In this document: piece by piece, positions 29,330 through 38,481 of the stretch
Layout: every line of letters begins with the position of its first letter
How positions within the stretch are numbered: position 1 is the first letter of the stretch
NCBI RefSeq assembly: GCF_900103875.1
Contig: NZ_LT629705.1
Span: 3,853,001 to 3,917,000 of the forward strand
Source of the DNA: Pseudomonas arsenicoxydans
GTDB lineage: Bacteria; Pseudomonadota; Gammaproteobacteria; Pseudomonadales; Pseudomonadaceae
Length of the DNA stretch: 64,000 nt
Direction of reading: 5' to 3'
The notes under the pieces: generated by a model
The model's input: only the letters and a program-made list of their open reading frames with translations
Told to the model about the DNA's origin: nothing
The model's database searches: none
Made by a program: the position numbers and the translations under genes

Positions 29330-29349
29330 GAGCGGTGAATCACCGCTCT
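29329..29349. terminator. Hairpin between convergent genes
   Basis: AGAGCGGTG / CACCGCTCT stem of 9 bp with AAT loop, overlapping the stop codon of the 78-residue gene and 11 bp from the stop of the CAP gene. Confidence 0.6.
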
Positions 29350-29360
29350 GGCCATCGCCC

Positions 29361-30212
29361 TTATTGCGCACCGAACATGGCTGTCCAGTAGATCCCGGCA
29401 TCACTCTTCGGATCGACTGCGTAGGCGGCGCCCAACTCGCGATATTGCGGGTTCATCAGGTTGGCGCAATGACCGGGGCTGGCCAGCCAGCCATCGACGA
29501 CCTTGCGCACGGTGTCTTGCCCGGCGGCAATGTTCTCGCCGACTTGCTGGCCGCTATAACCTTCCAGTTCGGCACGGTCGCCGGGCGTACGACCGTCGCG
29601 GTCCTTGTGGTCGAAGAAATTGTTGTTGGCCATGGACCGGGAATGCTTTTCGGCCGCTGCCGCCAAGGTCGCGTTCCAAGCCAGCGGCGAGGCCGCGGCA
29701 AACGGTTGACCGCCACACTGGCGAGGTTGGCTGCGAGCGGCGTTGAGCGTTTCCAGAAGCTTCTGGCCTTCTGCCGTGGCGTCGCCCAGGCGCGCGGTCA
29801 ACAGCGGACGCGCCAGCACGATGCGCCAGTCGCGCCCCTCATGGCTGACACCGACGTCGATGAATTGCGGGTTCAGCACCACCTGGCAAAAGCTCTCCTT
29901 GATCGCTGCCATGGCGGAGGTCGCATCACGCGGTCCGGACATGCTGATCGCCTGCACGTTGACCATCGGGTACGACGCACGAGCCATCGCCTGCTGCAAA
30001 TCGACGTTGCCGATGGGCGACAAAACCAGGCGCGGGTCGCTCGTCAGCGGTGGCAGTTCCGATGAAGCCTGGTTGGCACAGCGTTGCGCCTGGCTGCGGT
30101 AAACGTTGATCGATTCGACCAGTTGCGAATCCTCGGTTGCCATGGCAGTGGCGGCAAACACCAGGCCCAACGGCAACGCGGCAAGACGCAAAACGGATGA
30201 CGGAACGCGCAT
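29361..30212 (-). CDS. Secreted CAP-domain protein
   Basis: A 283-residue protein with a signal peptide (SSVLRLAALPLGLVFAATAMA) and a C-terminal CAP/SCP domain: LETLNAARSQPRQCGGQPF, AAEKHSRSMANNNFFDH (His), GENIAAGQDTVRKVVDGWLASPGHCANLMNP (Glu, His). The first 120 residues form a second divergent domain with VESINVYRSQAQRC, looking like a degenerate duplicate. Start ATG at 30212 has GGGGATTTCC. Bacterial CAP proteins are extracytoplasmic; function is unclear. Confidence 0.87.
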   Translation of the reverse strand: MRVPSSVLRLAALPLGLVFAATAMATEDSQLVESINVYRSQAQRCANQASSELPPLTSDPRLVLSPIGNVDLQQAMARASYPMVNVQAISMSGPRDATSAMAAIKESFCQVVLNPQFIDVGVSHEGRDWRIVLARPLLTARLGDATAEGQKLLETLNAARSQPRQCGGQPFAAASPLAWNATLAAAAEKHSRSMANNNFFDHKDRDGRTPGDRAELEGYSGQQVGENIAAGQDTVRKVVDGWLASPGHCANLMNPQYRELGAAYAVDPKSDAGIYWTAMFGAQ

Positions 30213-30351
30213 GGAAATCCCCTTTGACTGAGTGCGCCCATAATGCGCGAACTCACCCCGTTCAAGGCAATGGCTTTTTGCAGATTGTTGATTAACCTTT
30301 GACATGATTTGGCTACTACACTGAATCGACGACTCTAAGAGTGTTTCCACC

Positions 30352-30972
30352 ATGTCCGTTAAATGGATCGCAGCGTTACTCGCCGTGACCCTGCTCGCCG
30401 GCCAAGCCATCGCCGACGACCAGGAACAAAAAAAAGAAGTGGCTCAAGACAAGGCTCAGGTGCTTGAGCAGAAAGCGGCGGAAAAGGGCGACAACGTGCC
30501 CGTGCCCAAGTCCGAGAAGATCACCCAGTCCGAGGTTCAGGCGGTCGACCCGTCCGGCAAGGCACCGCTGGATGAGACGATTACCTGCCTGGCCCGCTCC
30601 ATTTACTGGGAAGCCAAAGGCAAGGACACCGCCGACATGGAAGCGGTCGCCAATGTTGTGATGAATCGCCTCGGTCACGAAGGTTTTCCTGACACGGTGT
30701 GTGCGGTGGTCAAGCAAGGCTCCGAAACCAAGAAATGTCAGTTCTCCTGGTGGTGCGACGGGCGCCCGGACACGGCCCAGGAAGAGACCCAATATGCGCT
30801 CGCCAAGGAAATCGCGCGCAAGGCCCTGAATAAACAACTGCCGGACCGCACCGGTGGCGCCATGTATTTCCATGACCGCACGGTAAAGCCGGACTGGGCC
30901 AAGGAGTACATCAAAACGGCGGAAATCGGGATGTTCAAGTTTTACAAGCCGCATGACGGGTCGGCGAAGTAG
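30352..30972 (+). CDS. SleB-type cell wall hydrolase
   Basis: A 206-residue secreted protein: signal peptide (KWIAALLAVTLLAGQAIA), a charged Gln/Lys-rich linker, and a hydrolase_2 (SleB/CwlJ) domain. ITCLARSIYWEAKGKD holds the catalytic Glu; VANVVMNRLGHEGFPDTVCAVV, CQFSWWCDGRPD and GGAMYFHDRTVKPDW follow. The family cleaves peptidoglycan glycan strands. Start divergent from the CAP gene; both share a 139-bp promoter region. Confidence 0.87.
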   Translation: MSVKWIAALLAVTLLAGQAIADDQEQKKEVAQDKAQVLEQKAAEKGDNVPVPKSEKITQSEVQAVDPSGKAPLDETITCLARSIYWEAKGKDTADMEAVANVVMNRLGHEGFPDTVCAVVKQGSETKKCQFSWWCDGRPDTAQEETQYALAKEIARKALNKQLPDRTGGAMYFHDRTVKPDWAKEYIKTAEIGMFKFYKPHDGSAK

Positions 30973-30996
30973 GCACGCAGCGCCCATGCCGGGCGC

Positions 30997-33900
30997 TTAG
31001 AACTTCGCATAGTTCAACGCATCGACAATCGCCGAACCGCCGATGCCGGTCAGCGACAGCAACAGTGCGCGAATCAGCGGGTCCTCGGAGTAACGCGAGA
31101 ACGAGCCTTTATTGAGCGTTGCGACGCGCTCGCGAATGATCTGGAATTTCTCGTAGGGGCCTGGCGCTTTCGGCGTTTGCAGCAGGTAGGCATCGATCCG
31201 TTGCAACGCGACTGTGCGGGCTTTTTCCGCAGCCCGGCGTAATGACAGCGCGGAGGCGAGCAGGATCAGCGCCGTGATTAAAAACGAAATGACCATGCTG
31301 GGCGGTGTCGGCCAGTTATCGAACACGCTGCTGCGCGCCGCCAACAGGATCAACATGACCACCGTCGGCGCATAGATCAGACGACTGACCGCCGAGGTAC
31401 GGGTGGCGATCAACTGCATGTCGACCCACTCGTCGATGCAGGGATGTTTGAGCATGCCGAAAATCTTCTGGTGTTCCAGCTGCAGCGACTTGGGCCAGAT
31501 CGCATGATGTGTGCTCAGGTGCCGAATGAAACGCGTCAGCAGCAGATTGGCATCCACGACCCAGAACACCAGCACCTGGAACACCAGGGTGGGGACCAGC
31601 CAGCTGAGCATCCACACGATTGAATCGCCGCGCACGGGAATGCGCTCCATGGGCCACACCACAAACAGCACGCTGGTGACCACAACGAAAACCCAGGTGG
31701 CGAGCAGGGCGCGCAGCAGTCGGGCACCGAACGATCCGCATACGCAGTGTTCACCCCAGAAGCGTGCAATGGAGATCATTTTGCGCCCGTCCTCGCAGGT
31801 GGCCTCTGCGGACTGACAGGGTTTTGACCAGTCGTCATTGGCGCTCATCAACGGGAAAAATATCAGCAGCAGGCCGTTCCCCAGTTCATTGCACCCGCGC
31901 CGCAGGTTCCAGCGTTTGCAGTGGCGTAGGAAGCGAAGAACCTGCCCACACACACCGATCCGGTAGCGGCGCATGTACTGGCGCAAATGGTAGGCGCTTT
32001 CGATTTCGGCTCTGTTGACGCGCAGGTTGCGCCAGCCCCATGCCAGCGCCGAGAGCGATATCAGTACGGCGGCCACGCGCAGCGCCACGGTCGGCCAGGC
32101 ACTGATGCCTTCGAACAGGAACATCGGCTCACCCAGGCCCTCGCCGGTCAATGTGCTGCGCATTTGATACGCCAGCATCAACGCAAGGATGAACCCCACG
32201 AGGGGCACGACGATGTACCACGCCGAGGCGTCGTAAAAACCGCTGTCTGCGCTGGCCGTCGTGTCTTTGCTGTGGGCGTGTTGCCGGGAACGACGGATCA
32301 GGTTCGACGAGATGATGCCCAGCAGGATCAGCACGAATGTGAACCACAGAAACTCGGCATGCCAGAAGCGCGTGGCGATAAAGGCGCAGGCCACCGCGAC
32401 CATGTACAACGTCACGGGCACGCCGCGCACCCAGGCCAGCTTGGTGTCAGGGTCGATCTTCGGCCCCGAGATCCACCGCCAGACAATAAATCCAGCCATC
32501 AGCAGCAGCGTGAACGTCAGCGGCCCGGCCCAGAAGAACGACTGAATGGCTTTGAACTGCTCGCGCACGGCCTGGGAGGCCTGCGGGTAGGGCGGGGGCG
32601 AGGGGTCTTGAAGGCAACGCAACGCCATCAAGTCGTGTGGACGCAAGTCGCTGTCCGAGCGCGAAAGCAATGTCGGCGCTTCGCAACTCACCGGGCGTAT
32701 GCCGGTGACCGGGCTCGCCAAGGGAATGAAACCGCTGATGCCGACCTCGTAGATGCCGGGCGAGAGCAGCTCCGATTTTGAATAATCGAATTTCGCCCGC
32801 TTGGCGTCGAAGGATTGTGGCGCCAGCGCCGCGAGGACGGAGACGAACACCGAGCTTTGCAAGCTGTCGCGAAACGGCGGCACGTCTTGCTGCAGGGCTC
32901 GCGTCAGCGTCAGCCCGTAAGGCGCTGCCAGTATCAGGTTGCGGGTGGTTTGCGCCTGGCCCCGCTGCAGCATGCGGGCGTCGAGGTCGGTGGAAAAGTA
33001 CAGTTTGTACGGCATCCGGCTCTTGAGCGCCTGCAACACCAACAGTTTGTCGTAGGCATCGACCCCCAGAATGCCGATGGCGCCGATGCCGCTTTCACCG
33101 TTGCGTCTATAGGTCGCGTCTTCGCTGGCGATGTGATCGGCCAGGCGGCGCAGATAATCCAGTTGGGAGTTGCCGTCGGCTTTTTCCAGCGGACTCAGAT
33201 CAATAGCGGTGGCGTCCTTGCTTTTGCCGGCATCGGGGCTGGCCGCCTTGTCAGTGCTGGCGGCTTCCTCCGGAAGACGTCCGTCCAGACCACGCAAATA
33301 GCTGAAACGCAGAATCCAGCGATCGATCGCGGCTTTTTCCTTGTTCTCGCGCAGGCCGGCATCCGCTGCGACCTGGGCTTTGAAGCTTTCGATCAACGCG
33401 CGACTGTAGAAACTGTCCCACTCGGAAATCAATGCGATACGGTCGGCGCGCGGCCACCGGGTCCGGGCGCAATCGGACCCCACTCGCCGCAAGCTGCCTT
33501 TATTGCACTTCAAACCGGTTGCCGGATCGACATGACGCAGTTTCAGTTCCTCCAGCATCAGTTGCGTCATGGTGCCGTCGTCGCTGACGGTGCGCAGCAG
33601 TTTCATCGGTGGTTTATTCGGCGGCTCTATCGCCGGGGTCTGGATGCTTTTGGCGAGTGTCTCGTTGTCGGCAGTGGCCAGGGGGGAATAGATCTCGATG
33701 TTCGGTGTGGCGTGGGCGTTGGCTTCATCCTGGTACATGCCGCGCAAGACCGTTGAAGTGGCCGGGCCAATGACTTTCAAAATGGCATCGTCGGACCGTT
33801 GGGGACACGCTTGAGCGGTACACCTCGACTGAAGTGTGGCGTTCAGGGTCTTGTTCAATTTATCCAGGGTTTGCAGCGGGGTGGTGCCGAGTGCGTCCTG

Positions 33901-34482
33901 TTTCAGCCAGAACACGATCGTGCGTTTGGGCGGCAGTGGTTTGTCTTGGGGATCGGTCGGTGGATCGAAGGGATTATCGACAAACATTTCATAGGGAATG
34001 TCGGTGAAATTGGTCTCGTTGGGTGAATCCGTCGAGAGATCAGCGGGAAGTTTCAGGCACTGGATGTATTGCTCTTGATCCGGCACCCGGTGCGAGTTCT
34101 TGAAACCTGCCAGCAACGCGTAACGAATGCGCCGCCGCCGTTCGACTTCATCGGCATAGGGGCCGCCCTCGACCAGCGCCACCATCATGTCTGGAACCGT
34201 TGATTCCTCGGGCGGCAGGGCGATCAAGGGTTTGCATAAATGGCCGGCGTCGGGACTTTTGGCGTCGTTGAGCTTTTTGCGATAACGCTCCAGCGCATCA
34301 AACGGGTCCTGCCACAACCGCGCTTCGATTGGCAGTTGCGCCTGAAATTGTGCGCCGATGGGACGCGGTTCAAGGAACGGTTCGCGGGTCAGGGCGAACG
34401 TCGAGACCACCAGACTCAGGATGACCGCACTGCCAGGCAGCCAGAAGGCCAGGTTAGGGCCTGAATCCTTAGAGGTGTCCAT
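30997..34482 (-). CDS. Large membrane protein of unknown function (1161 residues)
   Basis: One N-terminal helix (FWLPGSAVILSLVVSTFAL, about residues 12-31) is followed by some 600 soluble, probably periplasmic residues and then about ten hydrophobic helices from residue 650 on. The soluble part contains segments like those of type-I periplasmic-binding/receptor folds: ADRIALISEWDSFYSRALIESFKAQ (in pieces, residue 347 on), IGAIGILGVDAYDKLLVLQALK, NLILAAPYGLTLTRAL. No kinase, cyclase or GGDEF domain is present. So it looks like a sensor or receptor with an unusual polytopic C-terminus. I do not recognise a named family. It stands alone, convergent with the SleB gene. Confidence 0.72.
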   Translation of the reverse strand: MDTSKDSGPNLAFWLPGSAVILSLVVSTFALTREPFLEPRPIGAQFQAQLPIEARLWQDPFDALERYRKKLNDAKSPDAGHLCKPLIALPPEESTVPDMMVALVEGGPYADEVERRRRIRYALLAGFKNSHRVPDQEQYIQCLKLPADLSTDSPNETNFTDIPYEMFVDNPFDPPTDPQDKPLPPKRTIVFWLKQDALGTTPLQTLDKLNKTLNATLQSRCTAQACPQRSDDAILKVIGPATSTVLRGMYQDEANAHATPNIEIYSPLATADNETLAKSIQTPAIEPPNKPPMKLLRTVSDDGTMTQLMLEELKLRHVDPATGLKCNKGSLRRVGSDCARTRWPRADRIALISEWDSFYSRALIESFKAQVAADAGLRENKEKAAIDRWILRFSYLRGLDGRLPEEAASTDKAASPDAGKSKDATAIDLSPLEKADGNSQLDYLRRLADHIASEDATYRRNGESGIGAIGILGVDAYDKLLVLQALKSRMPYKLYFSTDLDARMLQRGQAQTTRNLILAAPYGLTLTRALQQDVPPFRDSLQSSVFVSVLAALAPQSFDAKRAKFDYSKSELLSPGIYEVGISGFIPLASPVTGIRPVSCEAPTLLSRSDSDLRPHDLMALRCLQDPSPPPYPQASQAVREQFKAIQSFFWAGPLTFTLLLMAGFIVWRWISGPKIDPDTKLAWVRGVPVTLYMVAVACAFIATRFWHAEFLWFTFVLILLGIISSNLIRRSRQHAHSKDTTASADSGFYDASAWYIVVPLVGFILALMLAYQMRSTLTGEGLGEPMFLFEGISAWPTVALRVAAVLISLSALAWGWRNLRVNRAEIESAYHLRQYMRRYRIGVCGQVLRFLRHCKRWNLRRGCNELGNGLLLIFFPLMSANDDWSKPCQSAEATCEDGRKMISIARFWGEHCVCGSFGARLLRALLATWVFVVVTSVLFVVWPMERIPVRGDSIVWMLSWLVPTLVFQVLVFWVVDANLLLTRFIRHLSTHHAIWPKSLQLEHQKIFGMLKHPCIDEWVDMQLIATRTSAVSRLIYAPTVVMLILLAARSSVFDNWPTPPSMVISFLITALILLASALSLRRAAEKARTVALQRIDAYLLQTPKAPGPYEKFQIIRERVATLNKGSFSRYSEDPLIRALLLSLTGIGGSAIVDALNYAKF

Positions 34483-34557
34483 GGCCTTTCCCTCGAATGG
34501 CCGACGGTTACAACGTTAGTTATAGACCCAATTAGCAAGTTGGTTTTTCGCCGGATG

Positions 34558-34694
34558 TGTAGGAGCTGTGTAGGAGCTGTGTAGGAGCTGTCGAGTGAAA
34601 CGAGGCTGCGATCTTTTGATCTTTAGCAATTTCGAATCCACCGAAAAATCAAGATCAAAAGATCGCAGCCTCGTTTCACTCGACAGCTCCTACA
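34558..34694. repeat. BIME: three 11-bp tandem units plus inverted REP pair
   Basis: TGTAGGAGCTG occurs three times in tandem (34558, 34569, 34580). The last copy begins a REP (gtcgagtgaaacgaggctgc) that is mirrored at 34650-34694, giving a hairpin with about 40-bp arms. It lies in the 438-bp gap between the 1161-residue gene and the dienelactone hydrolase; apart from it and the terminator the gap shows no gene. Confidence 0.85.
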
Positions 34695-34873
34695 AGGTGT
34701 TCTGAAAGGTGGGGGCTTCGATATTCAAGGCAAAATATGATTTGTGTCATCCAGGTCTCGTTGGAGCCCCATTACTTCAGTGAGAACGCTGCCATTACCG
34801 CCAATTTCGGCGGGTCGTTGCGTTCGTGAACATGGCGTTTCGACGATGGGTCCATCAAAGACGCTGAAAAAAA

Positions 34874-34908
34874 GGGGACTTCCACCGAGCGATGGAAGTC
34901 CCCTTTTT
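34874..34908. terminator. Bidirectional terminator
   Basis: Eleven-bp perfect stem GGGGACTTCCA (34874-34884) / TGGAAGTCCCC (34893-34903), flanked by A-run and T-run, 13 bp beyond the dienelactone hydrolase stop on the minus strand. Confidence 0.85.
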
Positions 34909-34920
34909 CCAGTTTTGCTT

Positions 34921-35619
34921 TTACAGTTCCTGACCCAAGAAGATCAGTGTATTGCCATGGGCTTCAGCGGCGGCGCGCTGGTTATAGCTTTCACGGTGCG
35001 AGCAGTTGAAGCCATGTTCGGCTTCCGGATACACAACAATTTCCACGTTGTCGTTGTTATCGAAACGCTCGGCGATTTTCTCCACGGCTTCCAGTGGAAT
35101 GTGGCTGTCCTGTTCGCCGAAGTGCATCAGCAATGGCACCTCGATTTCATCGGCGCGGTCCAGATGGTTCTGGATGCCACCGCCGTAATAGGCCACGGCC
35201 ACTTCCACCAGGCCGTTGGCGGCGGTGAGGTACGACAGCAAGCCGCCAAAGCAATAACCGATGGAGGCAATGCCGCCGTCCAGGCCTGGCTGCGCATCGA
35301 GTGCGTCGATGGCCAGTTTGATGTCGGCTTGTGCCTTGTCGATGTCGGTGGCGTTCATCAACTCGACGGCGCGTTTCCAGCCGGCTTCGTCGTAGCCCAG
35401 CTCGATGCGGTGGCCGTTGCGCCAGAACAGGTCCGGTGCGATGACCAGGTAGCCGTCGGCGGCGTATTGCTCGGCGACCGAGCGGATGTGTTCATTCACG
35501 CCGAAGATCTCCTGGATCAGCACAATCCCCGGACCTTTGCGGGTATGCGGAATGGCCAGGTAAGCGCCGAATGTGCCTTCGTCGCTGTCGATCTCGATCC
35601 ATTGGGTGGTCACGCTCAT
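34921..35619 (-). CDS. Dienelactone hydrolase
   Basis: A 232-residue cytoplasmic alpha/beta hydrolase: VLIQEIFGVNEHIRSVAEQYA (Glu region), IASIGYCFGGLLSYL (Cys nucleophile), FGEQDSHIPLEAVEKI (Asp) and YPEAEHGFNCSHR (His). The family hydrolyses dienelactones in chlorocatechol breakdown, but many homologues have other ester substrates. It starts at the ATG 35619. It is the last gene of a same-strand group with a glutathione transferase, DoxX protein and HvfA-like peptide, gaps 37-56 bp. A terminator follows. Confidence 0.88.
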   Translation of the reverse strand: MSVTTQWIEIDSDEGTFGAYLAIPHTRKGPGIVLIQEIFGVNEHIRSVAEQYAADGYLVIAPDLFWRNGHRIELGYDEAGWKRAVELMNATDIDKAQADIKLAIDALDAQPGLDGGIASIGYCFGGLLSYLTAANGLVEVAVAYYGGGIQNHLDRADEIEVPLLMHFGEQDSHIPLEAVEKIAERFDNNDNVEIVVYPEAEHGFNCSHRESYNQRAAAEAHGNTLIFLGQEL

Positions 35620-35656
35620 GGTGGCTCCTGTTTTCGCAAGTGAAGTGGGTTGAAGC

Positions 35657-36280
35657 TTAATGCGGCTGTGTGGCCTTGAAGCTTGGCAGAGACTGCATGC
35701 GTTTCCACCATCCGTCGAAACCTTCCACCGCAAACACCTGTGGCGCATCCGGCGTCATCGCGATGTAGGCGCAGCCCGGCGCGAGGTAAAAGTCGCCGAT
35801 ACTGGGTTCAAGACCTGCAATATACGGATCGGTGCCTTTTATTTTCATCAGTTCGCGCAGCACCCGTTTCGAGTTTTCGATGCCTTTGCGGCGCGCTTCC
35901 TCATTCTGCCCGCCAATGAAGTCAGGAAAAAGATGATAGCCGAACACCTGTACCAGGTTGCCATAGCCATAGGAATCGTAAATCCCCTGGGCCATGTGCG
36001 TGCGGGCGCGGTCGTGGGCGTTATCCGGGGTGATGGACGGTCCGGGCAGGACTTCGTCCAGATAGGCGACGATCGCGCCGGTTTCGATCACCCGGAATCC
36101 GTCATGATCGATGACCGGCACCTTGCCGAAAGGGTGGCGCACCAAATGCTCTGGCAGGTGCGGCTCGCCCTTGATCACGTTGACCTGGACCTGTTCGTAG
36201 TCCGCGTCTTTTTCTGACAGCAGCATCTTCACAGTGCGCACATACGTACTGCCGTCAAAACCGTAGAGAGTGAGGCTCAT
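35657..36280 (-). CDS. Glutathione S-transferase family protein
   Basis: A 207-residue protein with an N-terminal thioredoxin-like domain (LTLYGFDGSTYVRTVKMLLSEKD, GKVPVIDHDG, VIETGAIVAYLDE) and C-terminal helical domain (PSIGDFYLAPGCAYIAMTPDA). The catalytic Ser/Tyr candidate is S11 in GSTYVRT. Third gene of the hvfA-like group; thiol chemistry or peroxide stress would fit. Confidence 0.88.
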   Translation of the reverse strand: MSLTLYGFDGSTYVRTVKMLLSEKDADYEQVQVNVIKGEPHLPEHLVRHPFGKVPVIDHDGFRVIETGAIVAYLDEVLPGPSITPDNAHDRARTHMAQGIYDSYGYGNLVQVFGYHLFPDFIGGQNEEARRKGIENSKRVLRELMKIKGTDPYIAGLEPSIGDFYLAPGCAYIAMTPDAPQVFAVEGFDGWWKRMQSLPSFKATQPH

Positions 36281-36334
36281 GGCGATTGCTCCGTTTTTTC
36301 AGGGAGTGGGGGACGCGCCCGAGCCTCTGGTCGG

Positions 36335-36850
36335 TCAAATGTGAGTGCGACGCCAGACGAATCGGGCCAGCAGTGCATCCAGGCTGAGCTTGCCGGCACC
36401 CGAGAGCAACAGCGGCATAAGGGCTGCGAGGTAGATCAGCGGCAGCTTGAAGTTGCCGTGCCCCTTGTTGCTGATGGCGTAACCCTGAGCAAGCTCACTC
36501 AATGTAGACCAATCGGCCGGCCAGTGAACGGCAGCGGTCGCAACGACCGTGACGATAATCAGGATGATTGCCGACATACGGGTCCCCAGGCCGACGAGTA
36601 TGGCCAGGGCACAAATCAGCTCGGCCCACATCGACAGTTCCCAGTTCAAGGTGGCCGGGACGTGATTGAACGGAAACGGAAAGGCATCCTGGATGTCGGC
36701 GAACCAGTTTTCGCCGTTCCATTTTTCCAGGCCCGATTCGAAAAATTCCCAGGCAATGAACAGCCGTAGCGTCAATGGCGCGAGCCAGCTGCCGGCCCGG
36801 TCGAGGTTCAGGTGCAGGCTTTTCACGGCCGACGAAATTGCAGAAGTCAT
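36335..36850 (-). CDS. hvfX: DoxX family membrane protein (HvfX-like)
   Basis: A 171-residue inner-membrane protein with four helices. [25 protein letters not shown] is the DoxX signature and resembles HvfX, the DoxX protein of the HvfABCX RiPP metallophore systems. It lies 56 bp downstream of the HvfA-like gene. DoxX proteins form quinone-linked redox membrane complexes. I assign HvfX by context and similarity, not search; a generic DoxX is possible. Confidence 0.75.
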   Translation of the reverse strand: MTSAISSAVKSLHLNLDRAGSWLAPLTLRLFIAWEFFESGLEKWNGENWFADIQDAFPFPFNHVPATLNWELSMWAELICALAILVGLGTRMSAIILIIVTVVATAAVHWPADWSTLSELAQGYAISNKGHGNFKLPLIYLAALMPLLLSGAGKLSLDALLARFVWRRTHI

Positions 36851-36906
36851 GGGCTGGTCTCCGTTCTGTCAGGGAAGCGGGGCAACGCGTTGCCCCATGC
36901 AATGGG

Positions 36907-37110
36907 TTACTCGCCGGCACCGCACTTGCCTTCACCACATTTGCCTTCAGCGGGTTTTTCCGCGCTGTCGGCCTGGACCTGGCTGTAGCCGTGGGCCAGC
37001 TGTTTCATGCTGAATGCCTCGGATTCGGAGGCCGACGCCACATTGGAAAGGGCCAGGCCGCCCGCGATGATCAGGCCGAGGGTCAGGGAAGAAGTCGAGA
37101 GCTTGAACAT
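36907..37110 (-). CDS. hvfA: HvfA/bufferin-like RiPP metallophore precursor
   Basis: A 67-residue secreted peptide: signal peptide (LSTSSLTLGLIIAGGLALSNVASASE), a short linker (FSMKQLAHGYSQVQAD) and a C-terminal core with two EGKCG units at residues 55-64. That is the HvfA/bufferin pattern; in known systems an MNIO enzyme (HvfB, DUF692) modifies the Cys in EGKCG to oxazolone/thioamide products that bind copper. Here neither hvfB nor hvfC is adjacent: the next gene is DoxX. CGGAG 9 nt before the ATG. Confidence 0.8.
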   Translation of the reverse strand: MFKLSTSSLTLGLIIAGGLALSNVASASESEAFSMKQLAHGYSQVQADSAEKPAEGKCGEGKCGAGE

Positions 37111-37279
37111 GGTGATACTCCGCAGGATTGAGTGAGTTGAGCGCTTTGATCGGCGTGGCCGATCGACAGGCACAGTTCATCAAGCGGGTGTATCTGCGAT
37201 GTGTCGCGGGTGCGGGGTTTTATGGATGGGGTGTGTCGCAGGCGGGTCTGTACACACTCCGATACATAGCCACCATCAA

Positions 37280-37378
37280 TCCTTGTGGGAGCGGGCTTGC
37301 CCGCGATAACGGTGTGTCATTCAACGATGATGTTGACTGGCAGTCCGCAATCGCGGGCAAGCCCGCTCCCACAGGGGA
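37280..37378. repeat. Inverted REP pair
   Basis: cttgtgggagcgggcttgcc (left arm) and gcgggcaagcccgctc (right arm) flank gataacggtgtgtcattcaacgatg. It occupies most of the 378-bp gap between the divergent hvfA-like and glutaminase genes, which otherwise shows no gene. Confidence 0.85.
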
Positions 37379-37488
37379 TGTTCGTGATTTTGCGAGAGGT
37401 GTTTAAGCAATCTGTGATCCAGCGCCAATCAGCAGCGTCTAGCCTCCGTGTCCCCGCAATCCCACGGGGCGAGACTTCGGAACCCGGC

Positions 37489-38397
37489 ATGCAAGCGCTG
37501 TTGAACGAAATTCTTGACGCCGTCCGGCCGCTGATCGGTCAGGGCAAGGTGGCTGACTACATTCCGGCCCTAGGCACGGTCCCGGCCAATCAGTTGGGCA
37601 TTGCCGTGTATGGCAACGACGGCGAGCTGTATTGCGCTGGCGATGCCGAGACGCCGTTTTCGGTACAAAGTATTTCCAAGGTGTTCAGCCTGGTGCAGGC
37701 CATCGAGCATTCGGGTGAAGCGATCTGGGAACGCCTCGGCCACGAGCCGTCCGGCCAACCGTTCAACTCGCTGGTGCAGCTGGAGTTCGAGCGCGGCCGC
37801 CCGCGCAATCCCTTCATCAATGCCGGTGCCCTGGTGATCTGCGACATCAACCAGTCACGCTTTGCCGCGCCAGCGTTGTCGATGCGCGATTTTGTCCGTC
37901 GGCTGTCCGGCAACCCGCAGGTGATGGTGGACGGCAAGGTCGCCGAATCCGAATACCAGCACCGAGCGCGTAACGCGGCGATGGCTTACCTGATGCAGTC
38001 GTTCGGTAACTTTCACAACGACGTCGAGGCGGTGTTGCGCAGCTATTTCAGCCACTGCGCGTTGCGCATGAATTGCGTCGACCTGGCCCGGGCGTTCTGC
38101 TTCCTGGCCAACGACGGGTTCTGCAAGCACAGCGGCGAACAGATTCTCAGCGCCCGCCAGACTCAGCAGGTCAACTCGATCATGGCCACCAGCGGTTTGT
38201 ATGACGAGGCCGGTAACTTTGCCTATCGCGTCGGTTTGCCGGGTAAGAGCGGCGTGGGCGGGGGGATTGTCGCGGTGGTGCCGGGGCAGTTCACGGTGTG
38301 CGTCTGGTCACCGGAATTGAACGCCGCCGGTAATTCGCTGGCCGGGATGGCGGCGCTGGAGTTGTTGAGCCAGCGCATTGGCTGGTCGGTGTTCTAA
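37489..38397 (+). CDS. glsB: Glutaminase
   Basis: A 302-residue serine-dependent beta-lactamase-like glutaminase that hydrolyses glutamine to glutamate and ammonia. [12 protein letters not shown] holds the catalytic Ser-x-x-Lys, [22 protein letters not shown], and [17 protein letters not shown] follow. Length is normal (about 302-308). ATG at 37489 gives the standard start. The ProA-like gene follows 84 bp downstream on the same strand, so glutamate may be a shared theme. Confidence 0.95.
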   Translation: MQALLNEILDAVRPLIGQGKVADYIPALGTVPANQLGIAVYGNDGELYCAGDAETPFSVQSISKVFSLVQAIEHSGEAIWERLGHEPSGQPFNSLVQLEFERGRPRNPFINAGALVICDINQSRFAAPALSMRDFVRRLSGNPQVMVDGKVAESEYQHRARNAAMAYLMQSFGNFHNDVEAVLRSYFSHCALRMNCVDLARAFCFLANDGFCKHSGEQILSARQTQQVNSIMATSGLYDEAGNFAYRVGLPGKSGVGGGIVAVVPGQFTVCVWSPELNAAGNSLAGMAALELLSQRIGWSVF

Positions 38398-38481
38398 GGC
38401 AATCGGGGTGGCTGGGCTAATGACGCTCCGTGGATTTTCCTATACATTTTCCAGCCGCCCTCTGCATGGTGAAACCGCTTC

